Shown here: positions 19,611 through 31,534 of the stretch, piece after piece
How the letters are laid out: each line of letters begins with the position of its first letter
Numbering within the stretch: position 1 is the first letter of the stretch
NCBI GenBank assembly: GCA_958295665.1
Contig: OY282560.1
Coordinates: 144,948,091-145,012,090 of the forward strand
Direction of reading: 5' to 3'
DNA from: Tipula vernalis
Lineage: Eukaryota; Arthropoda; Insecta; Diptera; Tipulidae
DNA length: 64,000 nt
The notes under the pieces: model-generated
What the model was told of the DNA's origin: nothing
Seen by the model: only the letters and a program-made list of their open reading frames with translations
Databases searched by the model: none
Translations under genes and position numbers: made by a program

Positions 19611-22600
19611 TTTTTCAACAAATCAGTTCAGCACCACTTTGATATTTAGATATGAGTTGTTGGGCTCTTGCAAGAAAATTTTGAAAGTTAATAAATCGAC
19701 GAATTTCGTTTGGAACAAGGACGTTGTTCACTATTATACCAAATAGCATAAATCTCAGAGATTGGCTCATATAGTGACTATATAGGTTGTAAAGAGCATA
19801 CATTGCGGAATTGAAATCACTCAGTGCGATTTTGTTAGGAACCGTAGGGCTCTTGCAAAAAAATTTTGAAAGTTAATAAATCGACGAATTTCGTTTGGAA
19901 CAAGGACTTTGTTCACTATTATACCAAATAGCACGAATCTCAGAGATTGGCTCATATAGTGACTATATAGGTTGTAAAGGGCATATATTGCGGAATTGTA
20001 ATCACTCAGTGCTATTTTGATATGAGCCGTAGGGCTCTTGCCAAAAAATTTAGAAAATTAACGAATTTCGTTTGGAACAAGGACGTTGTTCTCTATTATA
20101 CCAAATAGAACGAATTTCAGAGATTGGCTCATATAGTGACTATATAGGTTATAAAGGGCATACATTGCGGAATTGAAATCACTCAGTGCCATTTTGATAT
20201 GAGCCGTAGGGCTCTTGAAAAAAATTTTGAAGTTAATAAATCGACGAATTTCGTTTGGAACAAGGACGTTGTTCTATATTATACCAAATAGCACGAATCT
20301 CAGAGATTGGCTCATATAGTGACTGTATAGGTTGTTAAGGGCATATATTGTGGAATTAAAATCACTCAGTGCCACTTTGATATGAGCCGTAGGACTCTTG
20401 CCAAAAAATTTAGAAATCAACGAATTTCGTTTGGAACAAGGACGTTGTTCTCTATTATTCCAAATAGCACGAATCTCAGAGATTGGCTCATATAGTGACT
20501 ATATAAGTTGTAAAGTTCATACATTACGGAATTGAAATCATTCAGTGCCATTTTGATATGAGCCGTAGGGCTCTTGAAAAAATTTTTTGAAGTTAATAAA
20601 TCGACGAATTTCGTTTGGAAAAGAATCTCAGAGATTGGCTCATATAGTGAATATATAGGCTGTAAAGGGCATACATTGCGGAATTGAAATCACTCAGTGC
20701 CATTTTGATATGAGCCGTAGGGCTCTTGAAAAAAAATTTTGAAGTTAATAAATCGACGAATTTCGTTTGGAACAAGGACGTTGTTCACTATTATACTAAA
20801 TAGCACGAATCTCAGAGATTGGCTCATATAGTGACTGTATAGGTTGTAAAGAGCATACATTGCGGAATTGAAATCACTCAGTGCCATTTTGATATGAGCC
20901 GTAGGGCTCTTGAAAAAAAATTTTGAATTTAATAAATCGACGAATTTCGTTTGAAACAAGGACGTTGTTCACTATTATACTAAATAGCACGAATCTCAGA
21001 GATTGGCTCATATAGTGACTGTATAGGTAGTAAAGGGCATATATTGTGGAATTAAAATCACTCAGTGCCATTTTTATTTGAGCCGTAGGGCTCTTGAAGA
21101 AAAATTTTGAAGTTAATAAATCGACGAATTTCGTTTGGAACAAGGACGTTGTTCTATATTATACCAAATAGCACGAATCTCAGAGATTGGCTCATATAGT
21201 GACTGTATAGGTTGTTAAGGGCATATATTGTGGAATTAAAATCACTCAGTGCCACTTTGATATGAGCCGTAGGACTCTTGCCAAAAAATTTAGAAATCAA
21301 CGAATTTCGTTTGGAACAAGGACGTTGTTCTCTATTATTCCAAATAGCACGAATCTCAGAGATTGGCTCATATAGTGACTATATAGGTTGTAAAGGGCAT
21401 ACATTGCGGAATTGAAATCATTCAGTGCCATTTTGATATGAGCCGTAGGGCTCTTGAAAAAAATTTTTGAAGTTAATAAATCGACGAATTTCGTTTGGAA
21501 CAAGGACGTTGTTCTATATTATACCAAATAGCACGAATCTCAGAGATTGGCTCATATAGTGACTGTATAGGTTGTAAAGGGCATATATTGTGGAAATAAA
21601 ATCACTCAGTGCTACATTGATGTGAGCCGTAGGGCTCTTGCCAAAAATTTAGAACACCAACGAATTTCGTTTGGAACAAGGACGTTGTTCACTATTATAC
21701 CAAATAGCATAAATCTCAGAGACTGGCTCATATAGTGACTATATAGGTTGTAAAGGGCATACATTGCGGAATTGAAATCATTCAGTGCGATTTTGATATG
21801 AACCGTAGGGCTCTTGCCAAAAAAATTTGAATTTAATAAATCGACGAATTTCGTTTGGAACAAGGACGTTGTTCTATATTATACCAAATAGCACGAATCT
21901 CAGAGATTGGCTCATATAGTGACTGTATAGGTTGTAAAGGGCATATATTGTGGAAATAAAATCACTCAGTGCTACATTGATGTGAGCCGTAGGGCTCTTG
22001 CCAAAAATTTAGAAAACCAACGAATTTCGTTTGGAACAAGGACGTTGTTCACTATTATACCAAATAGCATAAATCTCAGAGATTGGCTCATATAGTGACT
22101 ATATAGGTTGTAAAGGGCATATATTGTGGAATTAAAATCACTCAGTGCCACTTTGATATGAGCCGTAGGACTCTTGTCAAAAAATTTAGAATTCAACGAA
22201 TTTCGTTTGGAACAAGGACATTGTTCTATATTATACCAAATAGCACGAATCTCAGAGATTGGCTCATATAGTGACTATATAGGTTGTAAAGGGCATACAT
22301 TACGGAATTGAAATCACTCAGTGCCATTTTGATATGAGCCGTAGGGCTCTTGAAAAAAATTTTTGAAGTTAATAAATCGACGAATTTCGTTTGGAACAAG
22401 AAAGTGGTTCTCTATTATACCAAATAGCACGAATCTCAGAGATTGGCTCATATAGTGACTATATAGGTTGTAAAGGGCATATATTGTGGAATAAAAATCA
22501 CTCAGTGCCACTTTGATATGAGCCGTAGGGCTCTTGCCAAAATATTTAGAAAATCAACGAATTTCGTTTGGAACAAGGACGTTGTTCTCTATTATACCAA

Positions 22601-22686
22601 ATAGCACGAATCTCAGAGATTGGCTCATATAGTGACTATATAAGTTGTAAAGGGCATACATTGCGGAATTGAAATCACTCAGTGCC
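19611..22686. repeat. satellite array, ~180-bp monomer, about 17 copies, ~360-bp higher-order period
   Basis: Each monomer holds CGAATTTCGTTTGGAACAAG, CTCAGAGATTGGCTCATATA and CACTCAGTGCCA-like blocks. Measured spacings of one anchor alternate near 184 and 176 bp, with one short monomer (about 152 bp at 20.53-20.68 kb). Two subtypes alternate: one with TTTTGAAGTTAATAAATCGA, one with CCAAAAAATTTAGAAATCAA. Blocks near 20.23-20.59 kb and 21.11-21.48 kb are nearly identical 880 bp apart, and 21.48 and 21.84 kb 360 bp apart. This is the pattern of unequal exchange. The array ends abruptly against a LOA-like LINE at 22687. Confidence 0.97.
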
Positions 22687-24533
22687 ATAGATTGTGATAT
22701 CGTCTGAGGATAACACATTATGTTCCAACTACGTCATGACCTCCTCAATCGCTACGACTTCAGCTTGGTACACGCTGCAGTAATCAGGGAGACGAATAGA
22801 AATGTTTACATTTAATTTGTCACAGAATACTCCAGCTCCTACTTTGCCGTCTAGCTTGGAGCCATCTGTGAAGAATTGCAACGCTTTGGTTCCCGATAAC
22901 GGTCTATCCCTCCAGGATTCCCTTGAAGGGAAGGAGGTCCGAAATCACTTCTCGAAGCGTAGAGTAGGTTAAATGTAGTCAAGTCTGTAGTCTCTCTAAG
23001 GCACTTGTCGGTGTCGACCTCAGTGCCCCGCTAACAAGCATACAGGCTGTTCTTTGCACTGTCTCAATCTTACTTTTATAGGTTACCTTGTCCAGAGCTG
23101 GCCACCCAAACACCCACCCCGTACATGAGTACAGGTCTCACTACGGCGGTGTAGAGCCAGTGTACCAGCTCCGGCTTCAGACCCCATCTATGACCAATGG
23201 CGTTCCTACAGGAGTACAAAGCAATAGTAGCTTTGTTTATTCTCTCAAACATGTTGGGCTTCCAACTAAGCTTACTGACAAAGATAATGCCCAGATATCT
23301 AGCTCTGTCAGTAAAAGCAAGTCTCGTGCCATTTAAGGTAGGAGGGACTACTACCGGGATTTTGTATTTCTTAGTGAAGAGTACCAGTTCTCTCTTGGAC
23401 GGGTTAATACCAAGTCCACATTTGCCAGCCCATTTCGTAACGATGGTAAGCGCATTCTGCATTACGTCTACAATCGTGCCCAGGAATTTCCCGGTAACAG
23501 CTAAAGCTACGTAATCTGCTTAAGCGATAACTTCAATACCCTCTCTCTCCAATTCAAGTAGTAACCCGTTTACCACTATGTTCCAGAGAAGAGGGGACAG
23601 AACCCCCCCCCCCTCCTGCGGGGTTCCCCTAGTTACTCGCCTCTTGATGGTGGAGTCCCCCAACTTCGAGCTAACAATCCTGCTTCCCAGTATATAATTG
23701 ATTAATCCTATCAGAGGAACGTCCACCTCCAAAAATGACAATCCCTCCTTGATTGCCTCCGCTTTCACATTATTAAAGGCGCCTTCTATATCCAGGAAGG
23801 CCACCAAACAGAATTCCTTCGAACTAATCGATTTATCAATCGTACACACCAAGGCGTGCAGAGCAGTGTCCACAGATCTACCCTGTGTGTACGCATGCTG
23901 AGACGATGCCCACTTCCTGGCACCTATTTTATCTCTGATGTATAAATCCAGCAGCCTTTCCAAGGTTTTCAAAAGAAAGGATGATAGAGTTATTGGTCTT
24001 AGGTCCTTAGGATAGACATGTGAGCTTTTCCCCGCTTTCGGTATGAACACCACATTGACCTCCGTCCAGTACCTAGGAATATCGCCCAGCTTCAAACACC
24101 CTTTGAATATAGCTTCCAGGTAAGTAAGAATAATTACTGAGTTGTTTTGAAGTTCCGCTGGTATAATTTGATCCGGACCAGCCGATTTAAATGGTTTAAA
24201 ACCCCTCAGTGCCCATAGGATCCGTTTCCTGGTTACGATTTCCTCTGTGAACACTGACAGTGATTCCTGATGATTGCTACGCACCAACAGGTCTTCAAAG
24301 CTCCCTGGGGAGTGTGTCTCGAAGAGAAGCTCCAGAGAGTCTCCACTAGAAGCTGTCCAAGATCCGTCCGGTTTTATCAAAAAACTGGGACTAGATGTAC
24401 TTTTGGAAAGAATCTTTCTAAGACGGGAGGTTTCGGAAACCCCTTCCATTTTATCACAGAAGATTCTCCAAGACCTCCTTTGTGCCTTTCTTAATTCTTT
24501 CTCATAAATTCCGAGTTTCTCCTTATAGGAGTC
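22687..24533 (-). pseudogene. RT and partial RNase H of the LOA-like LINE
   Basis: RT motifs: FKSAGPDQIIPAELQ, LRPITLSSFLLKTLERLL, FLDIEGAFNNV (catalytic Asp), GTPQEGGGVLSPLLWN. At the YADD position the sequence has a stop (23520-23522) followed by ADY, so one catalytic Asp is also replaced. A run of ten C on the plus strand (23603-23612) marks the altered PQG loop. After a frameshift near 23080 the connection continues, and RNase H begins at ~22880 (FFTDGSK, then YQAEV). A stop sits at about 22723 and the domain is severed at 22687. Confidence 0.85.
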
Positions 24534-25499
24534 TCAATCCTGAGCCTCTCTTGTATTTTTGGATCTATTAAAGGCTGTCCTACAAGCCTTCCGATAGGCT
24601 CCCAGTTCCCTGGACCACCATACCGGTTTTTGTCTACCCTTAGGCTTAGCCAGTGGGCAGGCAGCACGAAAGGATCGGTTACATGCGCTAGTAACGCTAG
24701 CCACCATGTCTTCCAGCTCCCCAACGGTCGTCGGGGTCTCCATAGCCCTCGTCGGTAACATTTCCTCCAATAATTCCCCATATTTGCTCCAGTTGGTCCT
24801 TCTAGGGTTCCTGAAGGCTTCCCGGGTAGCAGGGTGAATATCGAGGCTATAGGTTAAATATCGATGATCAGAAAAGGAGTGTTCCTTATCCACCCTCCAA
24901 TTTTTAACCATATGAAGAATATTATTTGAGGCAAGGGTCACGTCTAGAACCTCCTGCCTGTTACTAGTAATAAATGTGGATTCCCGCCCAATATTACACA
25001 CTGAAAGGTTAGTACTCATCAAATAATCAAAAAGCGACTCACCTCTTTCATTAATGTCCGTGCTTCCCCAGATAGTGTGATGCGCATTAGCATCAACTCC
25101 CAGTACCACACCTACCTTTGATTGTTCCGCTTTACGGATCAGCTCCTCCAGGTTATCCGGAGGAACCTCCTTCTCCCGGTCCATGTAGGCTGAAACTAGC
25201 CAGAATCTACAAGTGCCTACTTCCAGGCTAACTGCAGTAGTTTCACCATTGCTGTATTGAGAGAGAAGGAAAAGATTAATATTATTTTTCCCAGGAATAC
25301 AAGATCTGATCTTCCCAGACTTATTAGAGGATATAATTTTGTACCGTTTGGTTCTGAGGCCACAGATCCTGTTATTGTTAATCAAAGGTTCTTGGATTAG
25401 TATCACATCCTCACCCGAACTAGTCAGCCTGAGGAGTAGAGCTGCCGAAGCAGCCTTAGAATGGTGAAGGTTAATTTGAGTTATCTTAATCATAACCAT
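24534..25499 (-). pseudogene. APE endonuclease part of the LOA-like LINE ORF2
   Basis: The frame starts at 25499 and shows ITQINLHHSKAA (Asn of the first motif), ILIQEP (catalytic Glu), VVLGVDANAHHTIWGS, DVTLAS and SFSDHRYLTY (final Asp-His). It then runs into the linker (KPVWWSRELGAYRKACRTAF) and ends at a TGA (24534-24536). After that stop the same frame continues toward the RT, so the lesion is a single in-frame stop. The start overlaps or closely follows the end of ORF1 at 25547. Confidence 0.88.
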
Positions 25500-25546
25500 T
25501 TAACATCTACCCACCTCTATGATAAATTCCTGCTACCGCAGGAATA

Positions 25547-25790
25547 TTAATTCCCGGTATTTTGGGATGCGCCGGATACGCCCGTCTCACCACCCCTCAT
25601 ACCCTCTGTAGAGGACGTCAGTGCCCCCCGCCTGGCCGGGCTGCTGTCATCCTCCTCCATCGGTACACCAGCTCCTTCGCTTATGTGCCCCTCCTGATCC
25701 TTCGAGAGAGTCCTTGCCCTACCGAGGTCGCCGGATTCACTCTCCCCCCTACCCTCCCTTCTCCCCCATGCTAAGATTAAAGACTAATTC
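25547..25790 (-). pseudogene. C-terminal tail of LOA-like ORF1 (Gag-like)
   Basis: A frame of about 80 codons ends at TAA 25547-25549, 48 bp before the ORF2 start. It is rich in Gly, Arg, Glu and Ser and far more GC-rich than the surroundings, ending GETGVSGASQNTGN. No zinc knuckle is left; the rest of ORF1 is missing beyond ~25800. Identification rests on position and composition. Confidence 0.45.
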
Positions 25791-25800
25791 CTGAAATAAA

Positions 25801-26286
25801 TTATTAATTAATTAGAATTAATAGCAACTAGAATTCATATCAAGCAACCATATAATATCTTCACGATATTCACTATATTAATAAATTAAATTGTAGATAA
25901 TATCATCGCATCTAAATAAGAGCACTACGCGCAAACCGCCCACCCCTTAGAAAGGTCCCAAAGCTTCCAATGCCAATTTCGACCTAATTTTCTTCCAAAC
26001 ATACTCCCTCCCAAAAAAACCAGCATTAAACACTCTAATGCCTCTCTACAAGACACTTTTCATTTATCCTAAAAATTCTTAAATCCTCCTTGCCACAGAA
26101 AAATAAATGTAAGAGGCGTTTTCAAAAATTAACTATGTTTCTCCTAATGTTTGAATCCTACGGGGAGATCAGGGATGATTAGTAAAATCTTAGCCCTGAT
26201 TTTTCGATGGTTCTATTTATAGAATTGTTAATTAAACATACTAAACGGTTTTATAAGAGGAGGGGAATAAATTGATAAACAATTAT
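25801..26286. other. AT-rich junction, no gene seen
   Basis: Between the LOA-like copy and the second OTU-family LINE; the part nearest 26286 may be the 3' UTR of the latter. Confidence 0.5.
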
Positions 26287-27824
26287 TTACTTATTTATTT
26301 TGTTTATTATTATAATTATGATTCCTTGACTATTCCATTTTAATATTTTACGAAGTATGTAAATAATTTGGCCATCATCATCGTCCTCAATTAACTCACT
26401 TGAATCTGATTCGCTTACTTGGTAAATTTCAGTAGCTGCCTTCCTTAATTCTCCACGTTGTTGTAACAATCCCCAACAATTCCTGCCATTCCTCATACGG
26501 TCTAGATCCTGTATCAATGATGTATTCCATGTGTAACATGGACGACCTCTCTTTTTAGGCTCTGCTACATATCTTGTGGCAGCACTTAGCAAATGATTTG
26601 AGCCACGACGATGTATATGACCCCAATAATTTATTCTTTGCACCTTGATTTTCTTTGTTATCGTTTTACCGCCTAGTATCTCCTTTATCTTTCTTCCAGA
26701 AGGTTTCTTTGAACTAAATTCGTATAATTTTCTAAGGAGGATTTGTTCGTATTTCCTCAAGCGACGGCGATTTGCGTAGGTAAGCGCTGAGGTCTTCAAT
26801 CCATATGTAACCATAGGTACAATGGTTGTGATGTACATCATGAGTGCAGTTGAAAAAGGTACATTGTATTTTTTTATAAAGTTTTGCATCATTTGAGTTA
26901 CTCCCAATGCATGATGACGTCTGGTCTGAATGGTCAATGATCTACTTAAATTTGCGGATAGCTGGGTACCGCATAGTGTTGACTACCTTGAAATTGATAT
27001 TTGCCAATGTAACGTTAGTTGGAGGGTCCATTTGGGAGAGAGGATCTCTGATCATCATTGTACATTTCTTGTTATTGATTTCCAGACCAGCATATCCTAA
27101 AACCGTTATAAGTTCCAGTAATATTGGCTCAAGTGTGATGAGATTTTTAGTAATAATTACTATATCATCCGCATATGCCAATACCAGTGGAAGCTGCAAG
27201 TTATCGCGTTGCTCTAACTTGAGTTCAGGAAACTGATTCGCTACCGTGACCAGAACCTCGTTTAAAATGAAGTTAAACAAGTGTGGTGATAAAGGACATC
27301 CCTGTTTAACACCTTTATTTTTCTTAACTCTGGAAGTAGTCATGTTAAACCATTTAATGCTGGTGTGCTCCCAAAAACAGGTCTTGATAATTCTATTTAT
27401 TAAGTAGCCTGGAACGTATTGTTATAAACATTCTGCGATTACATCTAATTTCACTGTGTCAAAAGCATTTGCCAAGTCGATTGATAATATATAAATACGA
27501 TGACCAGCACGCCATTCCTCATCCAGTATTCTGCGAATCGTGAACATATGATCATCCGTGGAACGATTTGTTAGAAAAGCCGCTTGGTATGAGGCTGGTA
27601 ATGCCAAAAATTCATCAAGACGGTCTATATCCCACGTTGCATAGTGTGATTCTCCTAAACGAATTAACGTCATTTTGATTTTTTACTTTTGGTATCGGTA
27701 CCTGAACGTTTCAATCCATTCTGAAGGTGGTTCATTCCTTACCCATGTGGTTTCAATGATCTGACATAGCGCATTCAGCAATTCAGAAGTTCGGCCAAGT
27801 TCCTTCCGCTTTCCGTAGTTCATT
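26287..27824 (-). pseudogene. second copy of the OTU-LINE family, RT and C-terminal part
   Basis: This copy keeps what the first one lost. RT pieces: AFLTNRSTDDHM, SIDLANAFDTVKL, VKQGCPLSPHLFNFILNE, and VLAYADDIVIITK with the catalytic Asp pair intact. The C-terminal tail follows (MVTYGLKTSALTYANRRRLR; INYWGHIHRRGS; KKRGRPCYTWNTSLIQDL), ending in acidic SESDSSELIEDDDDG. Three frames cover 26287-27673, with a stop near 27422 and a frameshift near 26940. At 27825 the copy is interrupted by an LTR retrotransposon and resumes beyond 33768. Confidence 0.87.
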
Positions 27825-27830
27825 TGTCTA
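27825..27830. repeat. target-site duplication of the LTR element, left copy
   Basis: TGTCTA, repeated at 33763-33768. The interrupted LINE sequence is contiguous when compared with the uninterrupted copy at 11.7 kb. Confidence 0.85.
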
Positions 27831-28240
27831 TGGGGAATTAATTAACTTTTATTTGATTATTAAAACACACCATAAATTTTATTTATTTAAATAAATCTTT
27901 ATTATTTATTATATTTATTTAATGTATTTTTAAAAAGAACGTTATAACACTTAAATATGCATATCGTTCATACTATATTTATATTTATTTATTTTTAGTA
28001 CATATAGTAATGAACTGCATATTTCGAATCTCTATTTTCAACTCCTTGTTTATTTTCAAACAAAATGTTTTGTTCGGTAAAAAAGCTATGTTTTTATGAA
28101 CACTGCGTTTAGGGGAGAATGTAAGCGTTCCATATTTTATTGAACTCTATGATTGCTTCTATTTGTTTACTCACTTGTTGACAATACGAATCTGAACAAA
28201 TAATTTTTGGATAGGATTTATTTAGGAATATATCACCACA
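27831..28240 (-). repeat. 3' LTR of the CsRn1-type element
   Basis: Begins TGTGGTGATATATTCC on the minus strand and ends TTCCCCA. It matches 33353-33762 except for about two bases near its end (plus-strand 27836 and 27843). Confidence 0.93.
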
Positions 28241-28253
28241 ATACTCCCCTTCC
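28241..28253 (-). promoter_or_regulatory. polypurine tract
   Basis: GGAAGGGGAGTAT directly before the 3' LTR on the minus strand, the plus-strand priming site of reverse transcription. Confidence 0.85.
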
Positions 28254-28342
28254 AGTAGATTCTGTATGAATTTACGTATAAGTGAGTAAGTATCGTTCGT
28301 CTGAAATAATTGAATTTTGTGATTGTGTGAAGTCTTGTGGTA

Positions 28343-29257
28343 TTATTGTTTGTATCGTGACGGTGTTCTGATAATTCGTCTTGATCTTGTTTGAGTCGGT
28401 TCTGTAGGTGGTTTTTGTTGTAAATCGAAAGTAACTTTTTTTGTTGATGTAGTTTTACCGTTCTCTGAAACTATTAATTGTTGGTCGAAATTTGGTCTAT
28501 TGGTTTTAGTAGTTGGTGTTTGTACGTCTTGAGTGTTTTCCAAATGACACGGTTTTAGTCTGTCGATTGATACTTTGACTGGTTTGCCTTTAATTTCAAG
28601 TGTAAAAGTTTTATCTGTTTTCTCTATAACTCTGTAGGGTCCTGTGTACGGCGGTTCAAGTGATTTCCGTAATGCGTCCGTCCGTAAGAAAACATGAGAT
28701 GAGGAAGGCAAGTCTTTCGAAATGAAAATTTTGTTCGTAGAATGCCGAGATGCTGGTGTTGGTCGTATTTCTTTGAAATGATTTTTCAAATTTTGAACGA
28801 AATCGTTTTGTGAAATTTTGGTATCGGAAGATTGATCAAAAAATTGTCCAGGAATTCGAACAGTGGATCCATAAACTAGTTCTGCTGGTGTATTTTTTAG
28901 TTCTTCGCTGTAAGTGGTACGAAGTCCCAGTAGAATTGTCGGTAAAATGTTAGCCCAATCTGGTCTGTTGTGACACATAATGGCTGATTTGATGGTGCGA
29001 TGCCATCTTTCAATCATGCCATTACATTTTGGATTGTAGCTAGTTGTACGTCGATGTTGGAAGCCTAAAAGTGTAGATAATTCCGAAAATAAATGTGATT
29101 CGAATTGAGCCCCCTGATCTGTAACGATGAATTCTGGCACGCCGAATCGAGCTATCCAAGTTGAATATACGGCAAATGCGACAGTGACAGCAGTCATGTC
29201 CGGCACTGGCACCGCCTCAGCCCAACGCGAGTAACGATCAATTAACGTCACGCAATA
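28343..29257 (-). pseudogene. integrase core and C-terminus of the CsRn1-type pol (after the stop)
   Basis: Same reading frame as the upstream pol part and separated from it only by one TGA codon. It starts in the integrase core (VTLIDRYSRWAEAVP), keeps the second Asp (FIVTDQGAQFES) and the Glu (NGMIERWHRTIKSA), then PAELVYGSTVRIPGQF and the GPYRVIEK..KTFTL module. The C-terminal 50 residues are Thr/Lys/Arg-rich. Apart from the stop, no lesion is visible. Confidence 0.92.
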
Positions 29258-31534
29258 TCAGTTGTTTCCGGAGATTGGAAGTGGACCAATGATATCCAAG
29301 TGAATTTCTGTGAATCGTTGAGAAGCGAGATTGTAAGAGCCGAGAGGTGATTGGATGTGCCTTGAAATTTTCGATTTTTGACATGGTATACAATTTTGAG
29401 CCATCGTTTTTGAATCTTTGGAAATGGAGGGCCAAACAACATTTGAAGTCAATAATTTGATGGAAGCTTTTACGCCCGGATGAGATAAATTATGTAAAGA
29501 TTCAAAAACAATTTTCCGAAATGCTGGCGGAATGAAGGGTCTTGGTACACCGGTTGATACGTCGCAACATATGGATTTAGTTGCGTTGAACGTTAGCGGA
29601 ATTTGCACTAGTTTAAGAGATGTGTTTGTATTATTATTTAAAATCTCTCGTAGTTCGATATCATTGGTTTGAGCATCTGCGATTGCTGCATAATCAATGC
29701 TTTCAGGAATAGAAATTTGATTGATGCGGGAGAGGGTATCTGCAACGACATTATTTATGCCGGAGACGTGTTGAATATCGGTAGTGAATTGGCCGATGAA
29801 ATCTAGATGTCTGAATTGACGAGGAGATGCTTTTTCAGGGTTTTGTTTGAATGCGTAGATTAATGGTTTGTGGTCGGTGAACAATGTGAACTCACGACCT
29901 TCCAATAAGAATTTGAAGTGCTTAATGCCAGAGTAAGCTGCAAGCAACTCTCTGTCATAAGCACTGTACCGTTTTTGCGTTTCGTTAAGTCGTACTGAGA
30001 AGAAACCGAGTGGTTGCCAAGTATCGGAGATGTACTGCTGTACAACTGCCCCAATTGCCGTATCTGAAGCGTCGACCATGATCGCGAGTGGAGCTAAAAT
30101 CGCTGGGTGATTCAGCAACGTTGCTTCGCATAATTTTGATTTACAATTTTCAAAAGCTTGAATTAGTGGTGTTGACCACTCAATTAGTTGTTTGCTGTTT
30201 TTTTTATAACCTTTGAGTAAATCGTTTAGAAGAATTTGGTCTGCCGCGGCGCCGGGAATGAAACGTCTGTAAAAATTTATCGTGCCCAAAAAACGCTTGA
30301 TACCATCAACAGTTTCTGGGCGTTTATAGTTTTTGACAATTTGGATGCGGTCTTGATTTGGAAGTATACCTTGTCCAGTGACCGTGTGTCCTAAAAATAC
30401 AATTTCTGTCTGTGCGAAAACGCATTTGTCCGTATTAATTATAAGTCCGTTGTCTGAAAATTTTTGAAAAACAATTTCAAGGTGTTCTAAATGTTCGTCA
30501 AGTGATTTGGATGCAATTAATACGTCGTCTAAATATACAAAACAGAAGTTAAGGCCTAAAAGTATGGAATGCATTAGTCTTTGAAATGTCTGTGCTGCAT
30601 TCCGTAGTCCGAATGTCATTTTTGTGAATTCAAAAAGGCCGAAAGGTGTAGATATTGCTGTTTTGGGTATGTCCGTTGGTTCGATGGGAATTTGGTGGTA
30701 CGCCTGGACAAGGTCTAGTGTCGAAAAAATGCTGCAACCTTCAAGTTGATACGAAAAATCTTGAAGGTGCGGAATGGGGTAACGATCTGGGATGGTTATA
30801 TTATTCAACGACCTATAATCACCACATGGTCTCCATGTTCCATTCTTCTTCTTGACTAAATGAAGTGGACTGGACCAGGCACTGCTACTTGGTCTGCATA
30901 TTCCTTGTGCCATCATGTGTTCGAACTCAACTTTTGCAATTTGCAGTTTGTCGGGTGCCAAACGTCGTGTTTTACAAGATACAGGGGGTCCATTAGTTTC
31001 CAAACGGTGAGTAATTTTGTGTTTAATTAATTTAGTAGATAGACCACTGTTCACTAAACCCGGAAATTTCCCGATCAAAATGTCGATTTTAGAATTTTGG
31101 TTCGTTTTGTTAATAAACGATAGGGTCGGATTTGGTTCTTGTGATAAGACACCTCTGACAAACAGGGAGGTTAACGGATCAATTATCCTCTGTCCCTGGA
31201 TGTCTACTAAAAGGCCTGTTTGTTTTAAAAAATCCGCCCCTATCATTGGCAATGAAACTTCAGCGATGATAAACTCCCAACGGAATTCTCGTCGAAGTCC
31301 GAAGTCTAATTTTAAAATTTTAGTGCCGAAAGATTTTACCGGAGTGCCGTTTGCCGCGAATAATTTTTTTGTAGAATTTGATATAAGTGTTGTTTGATAC
31401 AGATTTTCTGGAATGACTGAAACATCTGCTCCGGTGTTCACTAAAAATTTTAGTCTCGTGTTTCTATCAAAAATTACTAAACGGCTCGCTAGTTGACCAT
31501 CAACACTTGCCGTTAATTCGTGATGGTCTAGCAA
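29258..31534 (-). pseudogene. pol of the CsRn1-type element: protease, RT, RNase H, integrase N-terminus; ends at a premature TGA
   Basis: A 758-codon frame entered by -1 frameshifting from gag; there is no ATG at its beginning. Protease near residues 25-110 reads [11 protein letters not shown]: Asn stands where aspartic proteases of this family have the catalytic Asp. RT near 195-370 is complete ([46 protein letters not shown]). RNase H near 460-580 has [29 protein letters not shown]. The integrase zinc module ([15 protein letters not shown]) and the first core Asp ([10 protein letters not shown]) precede the TGA at 29258-29260. Because the LTRs are almost identical, both lesions arose recently or were present in the parent. 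Confidence 0.93.

Larger units (their letters stand above)
22687..25800 (-). mobile_element. LOA-like LINE with RNase H, 3'-truncated by the satellite
   Basis: In its own direction: a GC-rich ORF1 tail, ORF2 with APE endonuclease, RT and the beginning of RNase H, cut at 22687 exactly where satellite begins. The order EN-RT-RNase H and the sequence style (TPQ..GGVLSPLLWN; GPDQIIPAELQ) place it with the LOA/I group. A second copy of the same family lies at 48385-51070 on the plus strand. Confidence 0.85.

Noticed and set aside
19615..22511. Series of minus-strand frames of 60-89 codons containing MYALYNLYSHYMSQSLRF
   Set aside because: They repeat with the satellite monomer, and the monomer length shifts the frame from copy to copy, so no continuous protein exists.
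19611..22686. Regular repeats as a CRISPR array
   Set aside because: Monomers are contiguous ~180-bp tandem units without short direct repeats and unique spacers; the genome is eukaryotic.
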